DNA of 8,025 nucleotides from Actinomycetota bacterium (GTDB taxonomy: Bacteria > Actinomycetota > Geothermincolia > Geothermincolales > RBG-13-55-18): the NCBI GenBank assembly GCA_028275245.1, contig JAPWVA010000042.1, positions 1 to 8,025 on the forward strand. The letters run 5' to 3'. Made by a program: the position numbers and the translations under genes. Under the pieces are notes generated by a model, which was not told the origin of the DNA, searched no databases, and was given only the letters and a program-made list of their open reading frames with translations. Within the stretch, counting starts at the first letter, position 1. Each line of letters opens with the position of its first letter. This document shows positions 5,874-8,025 of this stretch, in pieces.

Positions 5874-5946
5874 GGTGAAACCCCCTTCGCGTGCCCGGGC
5901 GCCCCAGGGCGCTGCCAGTCCGTGATCGCTAAAAACCCCCCCGTAG

Positions 5947-5961
5947 ATGATAGCGCATCAT
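5947..5961. promoter_or_regulatory. Inverted repeat overlapping two -10-like hexamers
   Basis: ATGAT-AGCGC-ATCAT lies 74-88 bases before the hydrolase start in the 173-bp gap after the E1 beta gene. On the minus strand it holds TATGAT (5962-5957) and TATCAT (5952-5947), each 5 of 6 to the -10 consensus. No good -35 is found upstream. It could be an operator over a promoter for the hydrolase and lipoprotein genes. Confidence 0.25.
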
Positions 5962-5988
5962 AAGCCCTGGACACCGCCCCGCCTGGCC

Positions 5989-6012
5989 CCCCGAACGGGA
6001 AGGCATTCGGGG
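5989..6012 (-). other. Hairpin after the E1 beta gene
   Basis: CCCCGAA and TTCGGGG form a perfect 7-bp stem with a 10-nt loop, about 35 bases after the E1 beta stop in the direction of transcription. No T-run follows on the minus strand, so it is not a classical terminator. It might protect the 3' end of the E1 message or act as a weak, partial stop ahead of the hydrolase gene. Confidence 0.3.
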
Positions 6013-6046
6013 CTCATCCCGTAAGGGTTCCGCCGGCTCGTTCTTC

Positions 6047-7060
6047 TTATCGCTCCATCAGGGCCAGGGCCGCCCGCTCTATTCTTTCGGCGTTGGGAAG
6101 GGTCTGGCCTTCCCTGCGGATGTCGTAGGGGATGACCCCGTCGGTGCACACTCGACCGAAGGCCAGCTTCACGTCCCTTTCCGCCAACAGGGCCGCCACC
6201 TCGCCGCTAAGCCCATAACCCGTGTAGTCCTCGTCCACCACCAGCAGCCTGCCCGTCTTTTTCACGGAGGATGCGACGAGCTCGGCGTCCAGGGGCTTTG
6301 CCCAGCGGAGGTCCACCACCTCGGCCCTTATACCCCTGGCGGCCAGGAGCTCGGCCGCCTCCAGGCAGCGGTGAACCCCCACCCCCAGGGAGACCATGGT
6401 GAGGTCGCTTCCCTCCTTCATCACCGCACCTTTCCCAGGTGGCAGGGGTTGCAGGGGGAGGTCTACCGGCCCGATCCTACCCCGTTCTGGCAAGTCGAAA
6501 GCCACCGTGCCCCGGCTCTCCCCTCCCAGGTAGTCCCGCCAGTAGTCGGAGAGCAGCTTGTGCTCCATGAAGATCACAGGGTCCTCGGCCTGCAGGCAAG
6601 AGAGCATGAGGGCGGCGGCGTCCTGCGGGTTGGAGGGCACCGCCACCCACAGCCCCGGCATGGAGGAGAGGAGGCCCCATAGGCACTGCACGTGCTGCCC
6701 CCCGTCCCCGTACCCTCCGCCGCAAGATGCCCTTATGACCAGGGGGACGTTCCACCTTCCGCCCGAGAAGGCCCGGACCTTGGTGGCCTGGTTCAGGAGG
6801 GCGTCGAGGGCCACGGCTATGAAATCGACCATCATGATCTCCACCACGGGGCGCAGGCCGGCCATGGCCGCTCCCACCCCCATGGCCAGGAAAGCCGCCT
6901 CGCTGATGGGGGTATTCCTTACCCTCCGGGGACCGAAACGCACGTAGAGCTCGCGGCGGAGCATCACCACGTCCTCGCCGAGGATCACTATGCGGGGGTC
7001 ATCGGCCATGGCCTGTCCCAGGGCGAAGTCGATGGCCTGGGCATAGGTCATATCAGGCAT
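6047..7060 (-). CDS. Thiamine-diphosphate dehydrogenase E1 component, beta subunit
   Basis: The 337-residue protein has the full length of E1 beta subunits of pyruvate, branched-chain 2-oxoacid and acetoin dehydrogenases. With E1 alpha it forms the alpha2beta2 enzyme that decarboxylates the substrate and passes the acyl group to lipoyl-E2. Visible motifs are LGEDV (27-31), TPISEAAF (50-57) with the conserved Glu54 that contacts the thiamine pyrimidine, the AMAGLRPVVEIM segment, DALLNQATKVR (86-96), GGQHVQ with His123, and FMEHKLL. A transketolase C-terminal domain follows at about 205-330 (VVDLRWAKPLD, RLLVVDEDYTGYGLSGEVAALL). The ATG at 7060 is preceded by GGAGGG and overlaps the end of E1 alpha by 8 bases, so the two are translationally coupled. 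It cannot be decided from the sequence alone whether the substrate is acetoin, pyruvate or a branched-chain oxoacid. Confidence 0.93.
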   Translation of the reverse strand: MPDMTYAQAIDFALGQAMADDPRIVILGEDVVMLRRELYVRFGPRRVRNTPISEAAFLAMGVGAAMAGLRPVVEIMMVDFIAVALDALLNQATKVRAFSGGRWNVPLVIRASCGGGYGDGGQHVQCLWGLLSSMPGLWVAVPSNPQDAAALMLSCLQAEDPVIFMEHKLLSDYWRDYLGGESRGTVAFDLPERGRIGPVDLPLQPLPPGKGAVMKEGSDLTMVSLGVGVHRCLEAAELLAARGIRAEVVDLRWAKPLDAELVASSVKKTGRLLVVDEDYTGYGLSGEVAALLAERDVKLAFGRVCTDGVIPYDIRREGQTLPNAERIERAALALMER

Positions 7061-8025
7061 GGCTCACCCTCCTTTCCAGGGCCCTTTTGACCGCTTCTTC
7101 CACTTCCCTTCGTGCCTCCTCGTCGATGCGCGAGCGAACGGCTGGCTCCAGTAGCCTACCGGACTTCTCCAGCGGGTCGGGCTCCAGCAGGCGCTCCATA
7201 CCCAGAAGGCCCAGGGAGGCGCCGATGAAGCCCAGGGACTTAGCCCGGAGGGCCAGGTGGGATAGGGGGCGGGCCAGGAAGGACCGCAGGAGGGGCGGGG
7301 CTATCTCCAGGGTCTGCCCCAGGGGATCCCGGAACACCCTCAACATGGGGTCTCCCATGAAGTGGCCCTCCGGGCGGGGACAGCGGGCCAGCAGGAACGA
7401 GGGCCCCTTGCCCCGCCGAGCCCTCTCCACCGCCTGGCGTGCTGCTTTCCACACCCTGTCCACCCTGGTGCCGTCCACCCGCTGCGCGGGCATCCCGAAG
7501 GAACGGGCCCGGGACAGGAGGCTTCCTCCGGTAACATCCCTGGAGCGGGTGGTGATGGCCCACCGGTTGTCCTTGCAGACGAACACCAGGGGTAGCCTCC
7601 AGGCCACGGCCAGGTTCAGGGCCTCCAACAGCATTCCCTGGTTCATGGCCCCTTCTCCAAAGAAGGCCACCGCCACGCCGCCTGTTTCCAAGTATTGGAA
7701 GCATAGGGCGAAGCCCAAACCGAGGGGTGCGGATGACCCCACTATGCCCGAGGAACAGGCCAGGTGTTCCCGGGAGAAGAGGTGCATGTGGCCACCCCAC
7801 CCGCCGCAGAGTCCCTCAGGGTCACCCAGCATCTCCAAGACGAGTGCCTCCAGGTCCACTCCCCTGACCACCAGGGGTGGGGTGGACCGGTGATCCAGGG
7901 AGATGGCATCGCCCTCCCGCAAGTGGCAGACGACTCCTGCCGCCACCGCCTCCTCGCCCATCCCCAGGTGCATCTCACCAGAGATCAGACCCCTCCTCCA
8001 CAGCTCGGCCAAGGCTCTTTCGAAA
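7053..8025 (-). CDS. Thiamine-diphosphate dehydrogenase E1 component, alpha subunit (N-terminus outside window)
   Basis: The frame is open through the right edge, giving 323 residues; the N-terminal few dozen are missing. A TTG at 8012 is in frame but lies inside the conserved start region (FERALAELWRRGLISGE), so it is not the true start. Numbering from the first full codon, the protein shows HLGMGEEAVAAGV (19-31), DHRS (44-47), GGWGGHMHLF (74-83), the thiamine-diphosphate motif GEG (123-125) leading to Asn153, and GHFMGDP (220-226). GEG replaces the common GDG; Glu can still hold the magnesium. Between GDP (226) and DPLEKSG (283) lie about 57 residues, more than the roughly 20 usual in the family. 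The order E1 alpha, E1 beta is standard; E2 and E3 genes are not in the window. Acetoin dehydrogenase (AcoA-like) and 2-oxoacid dehydrogenase are both possible. Confidence 0.92.
   Translation of the reverse strand, partial: FERALAELWRRGLISGEMHLGMGEEAVAAGVVCHLREGDAISLDHRSTPPLVVRGVDLEALVLEMLGDPEGLCGGWGGHMHLFSREHLACSSGIVGSSAPLGLGFALCFQYLETGGVAVAFFGEGAMNQGMLLEALNLAVAWRLPLVFVCKDNRWAITTRSRDVTGGSLLSRARSFGMPAQRVDGTRVDRVWKAARQAVERARRGKGPSFLLARCPRPEGHFMGDPMLRVFRDPLGQTLEIAPPLLRSFLARPLSHLALRAKSLGFIGASLGLLGMERLLEPDPLEKSGRLLEPAVRSRIDEEARREVEEAVKRALERRVSHA

Noticed and set aside
4327..5941. Shared 11-base word AAAAACCCCCC at 4327-4337 and 5931-5941
   Set aside because: Two joined homopolymer runs; on the minus strand (G-run then T5) neither has an upstream C-rich arm to make a terminator, so it is probably chance.
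7087..7893. 268-codon open frame on the plus strand, antisense to E1 alpha
   Set aside because: It lies fully within E1 alpha, has an Arg/Ser/Pro-rich composition and no domain; it is an effect of the codon bias of the real gene.

Overview
The window is GC-rich, with GTG and TTG starts alongside ATG and strong purine-rich ribosome binding sites. It encodes a GerMN-domain exported protein and a DUF3221-type lipoprotein, which suggest a Gram-positive-type cell envelope. It also encodes a pair of 2-hydroxyacyl-CoA-dehydratase/activase-related proteins, which are typical of anaerobes. A deep-branching anaerobic or thermophilic Actinomycetota, or a GC-rich Bacillota lineage, fits best. This is inference from gene content; there is no rRNA or marker gene here.

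Layout. (1) 1-435, minus: N-terminal part of an exported GerMN-domain protein that runs off the left edge, with a good promoter at 478-506. (2) 643-2827, plus: two overlapping genes in one transcription unit, both of the dehydratase/activase-related superfamily (DUF2229-like, then its usual partner). No ASKHA-type ATPase activase lies next to them in the window. (3) 2953-3588, minus: a TetR-family regulator, convergent to the pair, with a clear sigma-70-type promoter and a 13-bp palindrome in its leader. (4) 3661-4469: about 800 bp without a convincing gene. It holds several perfect hairpins, a candidate small RNA with its own promoter, and a degenerate pair of 36-nt direct repeats. (5) 4470-8025, minus, in transcription order from the right edge: E1 alpha (cut by the edge) and E1 beta of a thiamine-diphosphate 2-oxoacid or acetoin dehydrogenase, with an 8-bp overlap; an alpha/beta hydrolase; and a DUF3221-type lipoprotein.

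How the genes may work together: the E1 alpha/beta pair forms the decarboxylating E1 enzyme of a 2-oxoacid or acetoin dehydrogenase complex; E2 and E3 are not in the window. The hydrolase may be co-transcribed and act on a related small metabolite, but this is not shown. The dehydratase-like pair is a separate unit with no known substrate. I see no complete new defence, mobile or biosynthetic system. The least explained part is the structured, gene-free region at 3661-4469.
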